From: Cristatella mucedo
Taxonomy: Eukaryota; Bryozoa; Phylactolaemata; Cristatellidae
NCBI GenBank assembly: GCA_009760855.2
Contig: WPIO01000007.1
Location: forward strand, 42,501-106,500
DNA: 64,000 nt
Reading direction: 5' to 3'
The translations under genes and the position numbers were made by a program. This document shows, in pieces, positions 12,766 to 23,999 of the stretch. Below the pieces are notes generated by a model. The model was not told the origin of the DNA. It did not search any database and was given only the letters and a program-made list of their open reading frames with translations. Each line of letters starts with the position of its first letter. Position 1 is the first letter of the stretch.

Positions 12766-14169
12766 GGGCAGTCGACGATATAGCCCCCATCTTATTAATG
12801 TGTTTAAAAAACTGGGGCTGCGGACATCTCATAAGCTGGGTTTATGTTAGCGACTCGCCTCCTAAATCTGTACAGATTTCGGACCAATTTCCCCCAGATT
12901 TGGGCTACTACGTCACCATACGCAATCACATTTTGGGAAGGAGCCAAGTCGGCAGACTCTCATGAAGGAGAATCCGTTTCTACTATTTTGCTCCTTGCAG
13001 GATCAGCCGACCAATCAAACCCCAGAGCTCGTCGTATGCACCCCGCGGCAAGAATAAAATCGGCTGACGTTCATAGGGTCGAGTTATATTGAGGCGTTCA
13101 GAGCGAGTCCTTAAACGTGAAATGCATGCTAAAGCATTATAGCCAAGGCCTTTTCTAAATAGAAGATTCCATGCGTCTGTTTATTAAATCCCCCAACAAA
13201 CCCATAATGGCGCACATTACTTAGCACTATGCGCCCGCACACGCGAGTCGGTACTGCGCACTTTCTCGAAAAAAACTTTTTCTATACGGTTATTTCTCTT
13301 GTATTTATATTCTTCTCAAATTACTCTATGACGGCGACTGCAGAGGCGAACTCAACTTCTGCGGACTATATCTTGGCGTCTTTCCGGGCAAACCCTGTGT
13401 CGTAACAGCCTTAAGGATTAGAGCGCGGGCTGTGGGTGGGACTAAGTCGGCCAACGAATTGCTCGTGTCAACGTCCCAACTAGGAGAAAAGTCGGTGTCG
13501 CGACCGCCGAGCGCGAGCTTGGCCGCGGTCAAAGCTGCAGCCGCAGCGAACCGATCGAATGCGAACTCAACTCAGGTTCGCGCCTGCATATGTAGCAGCT
13601 GCACGCAGGGACAGCCTCATCGGGTGCCGTTCTTTTCGGCGCCGGCTATGGCTACTGGCCCGAGCTCGCTCAACACTGGCCTTCTGGCGGTTGAGAGGCA
13701 GAAGCTCAGATTTTAAGCAATGCCGATGTACCTGTGCGGAACTTCGGATTTTAATAACCTGAGCTCCAAGAGCCGATTAGTCAGCACATGGGTATTTGTG
13801 AGCTGCTTTCTTCTAACACTCGTGTTTAAGGTTGAGAAAAAGTTCGTGCACAGTGATTTTAATAATAATTTAATGAATTTACTGAATTTAGTAATTATTT
13901 AATGGAAATACGACGCACGAAAATTTTGCTCAACCTCATACATACGTATATGTGGCAGTTGGAGGCGTTACTCCTGGCCTGTTTGACGAGACAGGAAAGG
14001 CCCACTGGCGTAGCCAGGTTTTTAGCGTCTATGACCATGGTTTGTTGAGCAAAATCAAAGTCAAAGTTTCTTACCATAAATAGACTGCTATTGGCGCAGA
14101 AAGGGCGAGTGGCTACTGCACGTTGGACTATTAAATGCACTGCATGCGCTTAGGCAAGCACTGCGAGTC
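12766..14169. other. No gene recognised; GC-rich stretch and a weak inverted repeat
   Basis: A GC-richer, CpG-containing stretch lies at about 13,330-13,720 with overlapping small open frames on both strands, none recognisable. An 11-bp inverted pair (TTTTGCTCAAC at 13,924 and its complement at 14,044) might bound a small element. Confidence 0.4.
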
Positions 14170-14358
14170 AGCCGTGATGGCACACTAGGTAAGGCGGTTG
14201 CTTTCACGACCTCGGTCCCGAGGTCGTGGGTTCAATTCCTGCGGTGGGCGATCCTTTATCGCCACTGCAAGCGGTGGTGATGGCCGCAAAAGGCTCTTCT
14301 GTCGCTATACGAAAAGAGGCTGTTAAATCAGCTAGGATTTATTATTATTTATTGTTAT
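14170..14358 (+). mobile_element. SINE-A copy, near consensus
   Basis: This is one of the best-preserved copies. It has a GTGATGGCACACTAGG head, the perfect 11-bp palindrome arms around a 2-nt spacer at about 14,199-14,222, a box B with one change (GGTTCAATTCC), the full body and a TTTATTATTATTTATT tail. Confidence 0.93.
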
Positions 14359-14544
14359 TAGTTCGCGTCCAGTGTAATTGACGCAGAGACCACCCGTTGC
14401 TAACAGTATAAATCAACCGTCGATCGTGCACTCAGTTGCACCTGCTCTCGGTCCGTGCGTGACTGTGAGGGTGTATTTACGTGAGTTTCTTAGTTTGTAA
14501 CTCCATGTAACGCCATCGCGACTAAATGGGTTAAAATGTCTCGC

Positions 14545-15262
14545 TGTCTATAGTGCACTCAAAGCCTAAGCGGCTACTGGTTCGCATACGGTATGTAGTT
14601 AGTAGTAGACTGTGTTATATGCAGCGAAGAAAAAAGCAGCCAGCACGGGGGGGGGGCGTAGTTCTAGGAAGGGAGTAGCATGGAAGTAGCAACGCGGAAT
14701 ACGCTAAAAGAATGCGCCCGAGTTGGCGGCAGAGGAGCAATTTCAAGCGTAAGAGCTGTGGAAGCGAGTTGCACAGTCTAGGACTAGCCGCAAAAACTTC
14801 TACTACCGCCTACGGTCTTAGAGTAAGAGAATGGAGCCGCCGATTTATTTTGCGTTGCTGACCTGAGGCTACGGGGAGCTGAAACTGGTGCAGCAAATCA
14901 GCAAGGCAGGAAGGAGCCAAGCCATGGCCTTGGCCTTGTGGGTCGGAGTAAGAATTTGTTTTATATCCGTTGATCAATCCATCGTAGCTCCTTCAGCAAA
15001 GCAGATTCATAGCTGAGCATTTGGAATTTGTTGACTAACCTTGCAGTTATATTCACCACGAGCTGCAGCTGGTAAATACTCTTTTCTTTGCTAGCCCAGC
15101 TGAGGCGGAATTGCTGTACTCGAGTCAAGACTCACTAAGACTCTCGGAGAGCTAGTTTAATTTCTAGCAAGCCGCCGTGGTAGACAGTTTGTAATCTTAG
15201 ACAGGGATGGATGTGGTGGCTAGCTGTGCAGACAGTCTTCTTAACCTTAAAGAGCCTTATGA
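14545..15262 (-). mobile_element. LINE-B fragment, diverged
   Basis: On the minus strand it follows the same order as the copy at 11,465-12,765, from the GLSKI/FHGG-like block near 15,200 to the 3' end with the GTGCACTCAAAGCC-like motif at about 14,552. Substitutions and small deletions are frequent. A G9 run sits at about 14,648. Confidence 0.8.
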
Positions 15263-15929
15263 CATCATCACCGGATTTAGAGGTTTCGTTGCTTTTTTGT
15301 GGCCCAGCCAGAACCGAGTCACGATAGTTCTGTTTGAAAAGAACCACGGGTTATGCCGCAAATCTTTCGAACTGCTAGCCAACCTGACGCTGCATATTTT
15401 TTGAGTAGTTAATGAAAATTTGTTAGAAAACTTTAACCTTTCACAAAATGCGCGTTGTAACGGAAAGTTTGAACGCCGTTTCAAGAAGTCCAGGTGTAAT
15501 AGCAATCTAGCCAAGTTCAAAGATCATACTTCAATTGATCCGTGTCTACGATCGGAGGCTTACAAATTCCGTGGCATCTTTTTTTTAACTAAATAACTGC
15601 AGTTTTGCCATTCAGAACCTAAACAATTTACAAGACGGCGAATTATGAGCTTGAGCAGATGAAGCGGTCTCGCTTTCACAAGATTAGTCCACTACGTTCC
15701 TGCGACAAATGCAAGCATTGAGTCACATTTCCTCCAACCTCCCTTAAGAAGCTTGTGAGGTTTCTTAAGTTAAAATGGATACCATAATTACGGCCATCTA
15801 AAAGAGCTCGTCGCCTATTTGATCCCCTCTTTGTTCTTTAGTGGTTAACAAACTTAGCACTCAGCTATAACTTTAGCTTTGAATGCCTTACTTGAAAAAA
15901 GGCATCGTTCCAAAGTAATTCAAATCGGT
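15263..15929. other. No gene recognised
   Basis: Short open frames only. The right edge grades into the LINE-B RT fragment, so that boundary is approximate. Confidence 0.4.
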
Positions 15930-16560
15930 TATCTTTCGACAAAACATCAAGTCTAGCTTAGATTCCGATGTCCTAGCAAATTATCGCACAGCCTCACTTC
16001 GTCTTTTTTGCCCAAGATTCTTGGAGACTCATTCATTGTCGCTAAGCAGTTACTGAGCACATTGAAAAGTGTGACTCTCAAGAAAATTTCCGTGGGAGCC
16101 CAAGTGATACCAGTCCACTGAAGGTGCTCTTCTCCGTGTGACCAACGAAGTTCTGGGTAGCGATGACGACGGCAACGTCACTGCCCTTGTCTTGCTCGAT
16201 CTGTCGGCGCCATTCGACACTGTTGACAGCAATATCTTACTCGAACGATTGAGAGCAGCCATTGATCTGGCAGAATGGCGTTGTTACAATGGTACATGTC
16301 CGACCGTGTCTGCATGGTATGATGGTCGCGTCATATTCAGAAGAACAGTCCCCCGAGGAGTTTGACGTGGATCTGCAATCGGCCCTGCTGCTGTTCTCAA
16401 ATTATACGGAGCCTGATGGGAAAAAGAGAGCCGGCTCCGCGGCATTGGCTATAACTACGACCTCGGCGGCAACCAGGTGTACTTAGTCCTGCTGACTCGA
16501 ATGAGGGAGGTGCGCGAGAGGATCATTCTCGGCAACGTTGCCCTTCGCTCAGCGGCACTT
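15930..16560 (+). mobile_element. LINE-B RT fragment, catalytic motif lost
   Basis: Across shifting frames the plus strand shows LDSDVLANYR-like sequence near 15,960, STEGALLRVTNEVL at about 16,117-16,160 and VLLDLSAPFDTVD at about 16,190-16,230 (RT motif A, with D of the catalytic triad). An LQWYMSDRV-like block follows. At the place of YADD the sequence reads NYDLGGNQVYL, so the Asp pair is lost. The fragment ends before a LINE-A insertion. Confidence 0.8.
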
Positions 16561-16644
16561 TTACAGTATGCCTGAGACCGGCTAGGCTAACGCGGAGCTT
16601 CGTCAAATAAAGTCTTCTGATTGCGTCACCTTAGTGTGAGAAAA

Positions 16645-17497
16645 GCGATATATTCCAAAGCGACCTCTCGTTAGACGACCATATCAGCTCCACAGTCAAA
16701 TCTGCCTATTTTCAGCTTCATAACATTGCTAAAATTCGGGCTTGTTTAGATAAGAATACCACGTTCAAGTTGGTCCATGCATTCGTGACATCCCGTCTCG
16801 ACTACTGCAACTCACTGTTTACTGGCCTACCAGAATGTGCGATCAGGTGATTGCAGCTGGTGCAAAACTCTGCTGCTAGGCTTGTCTGTCGTGAACGTCG
16901 CAGTTGCCACATTACTCCACTTCTCGCCGACCTGCACTGGCTACCAGTCAAGCAACGGATTGACTTCAAGGTTTTTTTGCTCACTTTTAGGTCACTTCAT
17001 TCTATGGCTCCAGCCTATCTCTCATATCTACTCCCCCATCAGGCCAAGCATCGTACCACCCGCTTTTCGGAATCCAACAGTCTACAAATACCTCGTACAA
17101 GCCTTAAATCCTTTGGAGACCGTGCATTTAGTTCGTATGCTCCCAAAGCCTGGAACTCCCTCCTGACTTGTGTCAGAACATCCCCTGGCCTGACCACATT
17201 TAAAAAGAACTTAAAAAGACGCCTATTTAGGACAGCATTTAGTGGGTCCCTGTGAATCATCATCCTTCATGTGCTTATGCGTGCTGACACTGAGCATGCT
17301 GCCACTAACCAGACTTGCATGCTGACCCTGTGCATGTCACTCCTAACCATATCATTCATTTTGTTTGTTTTTCAAGCATGATTTTACTTACCATCTAATT
17401 GCATTTTCCTTTGAAGCAGATGTAAAGCGCCTAGAAAGAGATTAAGTTCTCTGAGGGCGCTTTATCAAGTGCATTATTATTATTATTATTATTATAA
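16645..17497 (+). mobile_element. LINE-A copy, 3' part
   Basis: The fragment starts in the RT thumb region ([20 protein letters not shown]) and keeps a continuous frame to FSGSL at 17,255, except for one in-frame TGA at 16,848-16,850 where sister copies have CGA (Arg). The 3' UTR follows with the tail stem (GCGCC at 17,427-17,431, closing arm to 17,460) and ends in (ATT)n. 5' truncation and one nonsense change make it inactive. Confidence 0.95.
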
Positions 17498-17954
17498 AAG
17501 CGTTTCGAGCACTGGAGCGACTCGGCGGCCACTTTCAGGTTTTGCTCGAATCTCGAAATCGTGATAAACTTACAGCAGCAACGACTGCGCAATGAGCGGT
17601 AGCATTAGGATGACTAATTCGTCAAGCTTGCTTTTATGCATTTAGCTCTTACTTACTTACCCGAGTCGACGCGAACGCATACACATTTTGAAGAACCTTG
17701 TTGCAGCTGCAAAATGCTGCCACATTAGCCAAATTGACCCAAAATTGACCTGCCCAAAGATATTTCTTTCCCGGATCGTGAATAGCAGAAAGTCCGTGAC
17801 AGACTTACGCGGAAATCTATTGTTGAGAAGCAGACCTGTATAATTTCTGTTCGGAAAGAGGTCAATTTTTTTTAAAACGCCGGTTGAATAGTCCATCCAA
17901 TAGGGCTTGGCTACGTGTACAGGTTCGCTCAATGCCGGGTGGCTGACATTTACA
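17498..17954. other. No gene recognised
   Basis: No coding or repeat signal seen beyond short open frames. Confidence 0.45.
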
Positions 17955-18128
17955 AAATAAAAAGAAATACATTTCGGCTAATTGAATAGCATCCCGTATC
18001 AAGGGTTGGGTGGGCCATAGAAACTATGTTTCCGCTTGTAGTTGGTAATAAAGAATTGCCTGGTACAGGACTCGAGCCCAAAACAATCTGGTTCATGAAG
18101 TGCGTGCGCCTCACCCTTAGTACGACCC
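17955..18128 (-). mobile_element. Diverged SINE-A copy
   Basis: The reverse complement retains the tail-side AT-rich end, the body spacing and a box B-like GGGCTCGAGTCC. The head is poorly conserved. Confidence 0.6.
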
Positions 18129-19429
18129 AGAGAATGCGGTTCCTGTTACGTAGAACGTCGACTTGCGTGTCCGGGTCTGGTCACGAGGCCGTTTTCTTTT
18201 CTGTTTGGATAGGGCGGATTTTTTTAAGCCACGCCGCTCGCCTTCAGGTTATGTCTTCAATCTATCAAATGGGTGCGGATACTTTTTCGTTGAAACGGAG
18301 TCTCAAACGGCCTCCGGCTGCCTGCCTTCGGTGCAGTGCTTCAGATTATCAAAAATATGGGGCGTGCCAACAATTTCTTTGGCAGGAGTTTTTGGGCGGC
18401 GCTCTCTTGACGAGCATATTTAGAGAAATTTACTAGAGGATGATGCCAATTAGTTTTAGTGGGCAACCTTCACTTTCACGGAGAGAAGCTTGAAGAAGCC
18501 ACACTGGGTGGCGAGAATGCGCCGTATCTCCGCATCCGTCCTAGAGGGGCCGCCAGGTGCGAGATGACTTGAAGAGGCATTCCCGGAGGCACCATTCAGG
18601 CAGTTTAGAGATGGCTAAAACTCATACCGAGATATCTGACACAAAGGAATTGCCAAAAAGTTAACTTTTTACAACCGCTCTCTATTCTGCTAATCAAACG
18701 TAACCCTACTGGTACTAACCTAAGGAGTTGTTTAGGATTCTTAACGTACCCCTCTTACTCGCTCTAGCAGGGCACAATAGCCCGGCCAAGATTACAAAAT
18801 ACCCTTTTAATAATCTATAAGGGCGTTTTATAAATAGTTATACCAGCTTGATATAAATCAATTTTTCTCATTCAAATTCCATGTGGATACTTTGAGAACT
18901 GCCACTCAACGTGCTAGGTACCTGATTATGTAAGCTTTACTGTCATGCCTTGAGATTAGGGTGCAGCGAGCGAATAAATTCGAGCTGTTTGCTATCAGCC
19001 CTCTATACTGCACACGTTCCGAGTTAGATAGCACGCAATCGCGCGTATTGTACCGAGATTTATCATTGACAAGGAGGAAAACTCATGCTTACATGAAGCT
19101 TCAAGAAATTTGAAACTTAAACATTGAATGAGTAAATGACATAAGACCGGTGTTTCGTGTTTTTCCGCCAGAAAGTTCCCCCGAGACACCGATAAGCATC
19201 TATCCTGCAGCAGTTGTGGGCGAGGACGGGAGTTCTGAACCACGGTTTAGATGCACCCAGAGGTGTATACAATACCGTTTATGCTGACGCGGTGAGCACG
19301 AAGGTAGAATATTTTCCTCGTACTAAAGTCCGACTCGACGGCAAGCTTACTGCGGCAGCGTCATCGGCCCCGACTATTGCTAAGTCTTGCTCCGCTTGCT
19401 AAGTCTTGCTTCAGCCTTACCCAAAAAGT
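18129..19429. other. No gene recognised; one 136-codon open frame without known features
   Basis: An open frame on the plus strand (18,026-18,436) overlaps the old SINE and has no family features. It is probably chance. The remainder is plain non-coding sequence. Confidence 0.4.
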
Positions 19430-19530
19430 AACAATAATAATAATAACAATAATGCACTTGATGAAGCGCCCTCAGAGAACTCATCTCTTTCTAGGCGCTT
19501 CACATTTGCTACAAAGGGAAGTAGAACCTT
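19430..19530 (-). mobile_element. LINE-A tail-only insertion
   Basis: An (AAT)n-rich run is followed by the complement of the LINE-A 3' stem and the GTGAAGCGCC/TGTAGCAAATG-like block. Only the last ~90 bp of the element is present. Confidence 0.85.
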
Positions 19531-20060
19531 GTTTGACAGCTGAGTCCTCATTGAGTCTTCCTTAAGACTTCGACTGCCCCAGTCCGGGCGACCTATGCAA
19601 CGAAGACTCAACTAGGACACTAGTAGGTAGGAAAGCGTGACTAACAATTTAAACCCGGCTTAATACAGTTTGGCGATGACGGCACAAGCGCCTATTGAGC
19701 GAAGATTTATTATGATAGTAATGTGAGCAAAAATTGATTAACTACCTCAAGACTCCCAATCACTCAGCTCTTTCCCGTAAGCTTCGCGCATCGAAAAGGA
19801 AGGTCAGTCTGCTCTCGCTTGCACAATAGAGAGAAATAGTTTCGCGACACATTTCGCGTACTTCCGGCCACGCTCACTAAAGTTCGATGTTTAGCCCCTC
19901 TCAGAAAAACCGTTGGCAGCGGGCCCATTCGTTAGACGAGTTTATCAGTCATTAGCCCGAATGGCCAAGCGTACGCGCTACGTATATACGTATCTGCTTC
20001 AGCAGCTGCAAAGTTGATGTAATCAAGGATAGTTTGACATTTTCATCCGATTCAGTTATT
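19531..20060. other. No gene recognised
   Basis: No repeat family or coding signal seen. Confidence 0.45.
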
Positions 20061-20211
20061 GCCGAGCTGGTTTGGTCCTGCGGTTAAGGTGCTCGCCCCG
20101 ACCAGGGTGTGGTCGTAGGCTCGAGCCCTGTGGCATATGTGAAGTGCCTGAATAGAGATTGAGTTCTCTTAGGGCGCTATGCAAATGAATTATATTATAT
20201 TATTATTATTA
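20061..20211 (+). mobile_element. SINE-B copy
   Basis: tRNA-derived SINE with a GCGGTTAAGGTGCTCGCC box A region and a box B-like GGCTCGAGCCC, followed by a GGCATATGTGAAG segment. It then carries the tail shared with LINE-A (AGAGATTGAGTTCTCT inside a GCGCC...GGGCGC-like stem) and ends in AT repeats. Confidence 0.9.
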
Positions 20212-20664
20212 CGGGAGCACGAGGAGTTGAGCCGCAGCTCCTCCCAGCGAAGCAACAGTTGCTAGCAACGTTACCCAATGCTACATCGGCTATACGAAGT
20301 AGGCATGCGTATCATACTTATCACCTTTTCCCCTAAGCAGAAGCTAAATTGAGTGGGCCATACTGACATTCTGTATTTAGTTTCAGCATGGTCAATGCCG
20401 ACTTCATTGTCAGATTTGTCCGTTTTGAGCAAGAAAAATAGGATTAGTGAGTCTATTGTAAAGATGTAAAGACTATATTCACTTTTGTTTACCAAACAAA
20501 TCTATTTGCAGTTTACCACGTGCGATGACTTATCGAGGCCGCCATATGTAGGATGCCCCGACTCTTTCATTGACACACCCACCGCATCTATCCACTAGAC
20601 CTATTGCCGAACTTCTCTCCCATGATCTTCAATCTGACTCTCTTTTTTGTTTCTCTCTCCTCCT
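20212..20664. other. No gene recognised
   Basis: Nothing beyond short open frames. Confidence 0.45.

Positions 20665-20755
<91 letters not shown>
20665..20755. repeat. (TC)n microsatellite
   Basis: A pure TC dinucleotide run of about 90 bp. The serine/leucine open frames here are repeat artefacts. The flanking 20,830-20,905 is also pyrimidine-rich. Confidence 0.97.
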
Positions 20756-20757
<2 letters not shown>

Positions 20758-21749
20758 TAGTAGCTCTGCCTCTCTCCCCAATCTCAAAATCTTGTTCTTC
20801 CTCTCCTCTTAATTTTCTCTCAGCTTGTATCTTTCAATCTGCCTCTCTATCTCCGTCCCCTGTCTCTGTCTGTCTGCCTGCCTCTGTCTCTCTTTCTCTC
20901 CCATTCCCTCTTTACTAGCCTCTATTCCAGAATATTTTTACCTGCCGATTCTAATGTCCGTTACCCTCGCAGATAAGGCCTCACCGAAGGGGTTATGAGG
21001 GTCATGCATCTCGCATTCGATAGGCCCAACAGGCTTGGAATTGTCCAGCTATTCCGTCGTTCCAGTCTGTGGTTGTAGCTGCAGGATGAACAGACTGCAG
21101 CTGTTTTCTCTCAGGCTGACGACGAAAGCTGATCCAAGCAGTGCCGGCACAAACATCTAACGAATCATACGCACGGGAGGACTTGAGATTCGCAGTGGTA
21201 AGGGTGTAACGCGTACGGTCATTGTACATTCGAGTTGGTCTCCGAGTAACGAAACGCTATTAACAAAGGACCCGAGGGATCTGCCATCTGATGATTGGAA
21301 CCGGAAGCCAGCATCGACGCCAGACACCGAGCTCACCGGCCGTGAGCAAACCGTGGCTATCGGCAGCAGCCTGCATGCTAATAGGATAATTAACAGCACT
21401 CACCGGATGCCAAGCCATCTGGCCGTACAGCCAGTGGTGGCCTGAGTGATGGACTGAGCAGTTGGCTTGGCCAGATGACTGCAGCTAGAGGGAGACTTTG
21501 GCCGAAAGAGCTGCTTCCTCCTGCTAGCTCTGCTTGATTGTGCACGATTTAAAATCTATTAAAGGCTAAAAGTAAATATTTCTCGTTCAAACTGCATGCA
21601 GCTCGTCAATAGCCGTTCTAACGGTCACGGTTCGATCAGTGCTCTGTAGGTGGTTTTCTTTGATAGCATTCTGAATGGACACAGAATCCGTCTGCCACTT
21701 TCCTGAAGTGGTCACCAACTACAGGTTGAGCTCGATTATCGATAGCAGA
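20756..21749. other. No gene recognised
   Basis: On the minus strand, 21,399-21,157 is open and begins with a hydrophobic stretch, but it has no ATG at its start and no recognisable domain. I do not call it a gene. Confidence 0.4.
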
Positions 21750-21850
21750 TAATAATAATAATAATAATAATACACTTGATAAAGCGCCCTCAGAGAACTC
21801 AATCTGTTTCTAGGTGCTTTACATTTGCTGCAAACGGAGATAAGCAGAAC
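21750..21850 (-). mobile_element. LINE-A tail-only insertion
   Basis: (AAT)n is followed by the complement of the LINE-A 3' stem and the TTTGCAGCAAATG-like block. About 90 bp of element remains. Confidence 0.85.
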
Positions 21851-23828
21851 ATGACAGACACTGCTGGTAAACATTGAAGAACATCCTGTATTCCTCACAT
21901 TTTTAACCTCGGACAATAGGATGGCGATTTATTAGTCATACTCCTGTAGAGATTGAGTATGCAAATTTGCAGGGCTTCAGGGTCAATCTGGTTTTTGCTG
22001 TAGACTTGCCAGCGACTGGGACTATAGCATTCTCGTCAGCCAAGCTATCGAAATGCAAGTTTGCTGCCAAGATTATTGAAATCCAGCAAAGACCATATAT
22101 AATGTGAGTAAGCAATACATGTTAATGATATTTATAATCATAATCCCAAGTCTTCATATACAGTGTGATCGTGTCTGGATACACCGTCCGTGGATGAGTT
22201 CAGCGAGTGATGCTAATTTCAGTAATAATATAGAAAGCAAAAAAGTAATATGCCTCCCTTATTAGCAGTGGCCAGGGAGCGATTACCCAGGCACTGCTGC
22301 ATCAATCGTAGGGACCCCTTAGAAAGGTTCATTTCCGATTAGCCTTTGTCCCAGTGGGAAACCCACGCAAGCCCAATAACTTTGTCCAATAGCTGTTTGC
22401 AGCCCGAAGATCTGGGATTCTTAGAAATATGTTTAGGCTGTAGGACATAGACGTACCTAGGGTTAGGCCACGGAGGGATACCAGACCTTGACCTAGAAGG
22501 AGGCAGCCAGCCAAGAAAAGGAGGACAAGGCACGTTTGTAACCCTGACACTTGACACACCTCAGTGGGTCAGTCTAAAGGGGGCAGGGCACCTTGAATCC
22601 ACCTTTCCGACTCCTATGCTGAAGGACAGACTTTGGAGTAAATTTTGGCCGCTGTCAAAATTTTGGTGGCAAGGCACAGCAATATCCATGATGGTCATTT
22701 TTTGATAGACTTCTGTCTCTGTATCTATAGTCGGCAAAGCACTGAAATTGGAAACAGGGAAGCTTGGCTAGTTTAGAATTTTAAACTCATTTGTACCTTG
22801 GTCTAGCAAAGCTGCCCCGAGGACAATTAAGGCTGTGACGAACCTTATGAGAATAATCAAAAGTGACTTGGTTTGAGGTACTAACGATTGATTTACCAGT
22901 GCACCCTTGTGAGAATGCAAGATTGAGAGAACTTGGCCTTACGTGTAATGACTATGTATGGCAACGTGACACCGACGATGACAGTTTTTATTACCACAGT
23001 TCTCACTTTAATTTAGCTGGCACACAAGTGATGAGTCATCGAGTTAGCTACAAGACATTAGTGTAGAGAACACTTCTCCAGCTTCCTGCTGTTGAATTAC
23101 TTTGAACTCTCCAACGGTAAATGCAGCTTTTTTAAACAGGAAAGTGCAACTGCCGGAAAGATGAAAGAACTCATCTATAATGCACAGCCATAATGACACA
23201 TCCACATGTAACTCATCTGTTATTCAAAGCCGTCCTTTGATGAGGGTGGGGCCAAGTTTTCCTTTTGCTCGGTCACCCTTGTTAGTTAGTGCCAGCGATT
23301 TAGAGCACCGCCTAGATCACCAGGGCCCCATCGCGAATGCTAAAGCAGTGAATGTGCAGTTCATGACTGAAAGCTGGTTGCTCTGCCTCATGATAAGCGC
23401 AAAGACTTTCTTGGATCGTCGGTTCTTAATGATGGGACCTCCTGAGTCATTTGGCACTACCAACGCCTCCAGCTTTAGCATTTTTTCCGCGTCACTGCCA
23501 TTTGATTGGTCAGTCACGGCTATTTCCTGGTCTGACAAATCATCATTCGCAAGTCCTCAAAGAAGCAAACAAGACGTCTGCCCTGCGAGGCAGACCGTGG
23601 CATTTACATTGATTGCACCTTCCCAGGTCCCGGGGTAAATCTGCTTAATTTCCGGAAGCCCCAGGGGTAGCTGAGCTACAATTGAGGCAAACTAGGTCAG
23701 TACGACTAGCAAGTAGACAGAGCATATTTGACTCTGAAGTTCTGTGCTTATGAGTCTCTTGGCGAGTAGGTGTGGTAGATAAGTAGGTGGTAAGTGGGTC
23801 GCCCTGACATATTACCTACCATACAGTC
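21851..23828. other. No gene assigned; unrecognised open frames
   Basis: Open frames at 22,329-22,559 (minus) and 23,180-23,638 (plus) have an opposite-strand frame at 23,538-23,317 with protein-like composition (Asp/Glu/Lys rich, no low complexity). I recognise none of them and see no convincing splice framework. Confidence 0.35.
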
Positions 23829-23999
23829 ACCGTGATGGCACACTAGGTAAGGTGGTTGCTTTACACGACCTCGGTCCCGAAGTCGTAGTTTCGAATCCTG
23901 CAGTGGGTTATCCTTTATTGCCAATGTAAACGCTGGTGAAAGCCGTAAAGGCTCTTCTGTTGCCATACAAAAGAGGCTGTTGAATCAGCTAGCATTTAA
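23829..23999 (+). mobile_element. SINE-A copy
   Basis: Complete head, a palindrome with one mismatch, a box B-like TTTCGAATCC and the full body ending at AATCAGCTAGCATTT. The (ATT)n tail is nearly absent. Confidence 0.9.

Noticed and set aside
20570..20918. Ser-Leu repeat open frames
   Set aside because: They come from the (TC)n microsatellite and have no other protein feature.
21157..21399. Secreted peptide with a hydrophobic start
   Set aside because: The frame begins at GTG without an in-frame ATG, and the remainder has no recognisable feature.
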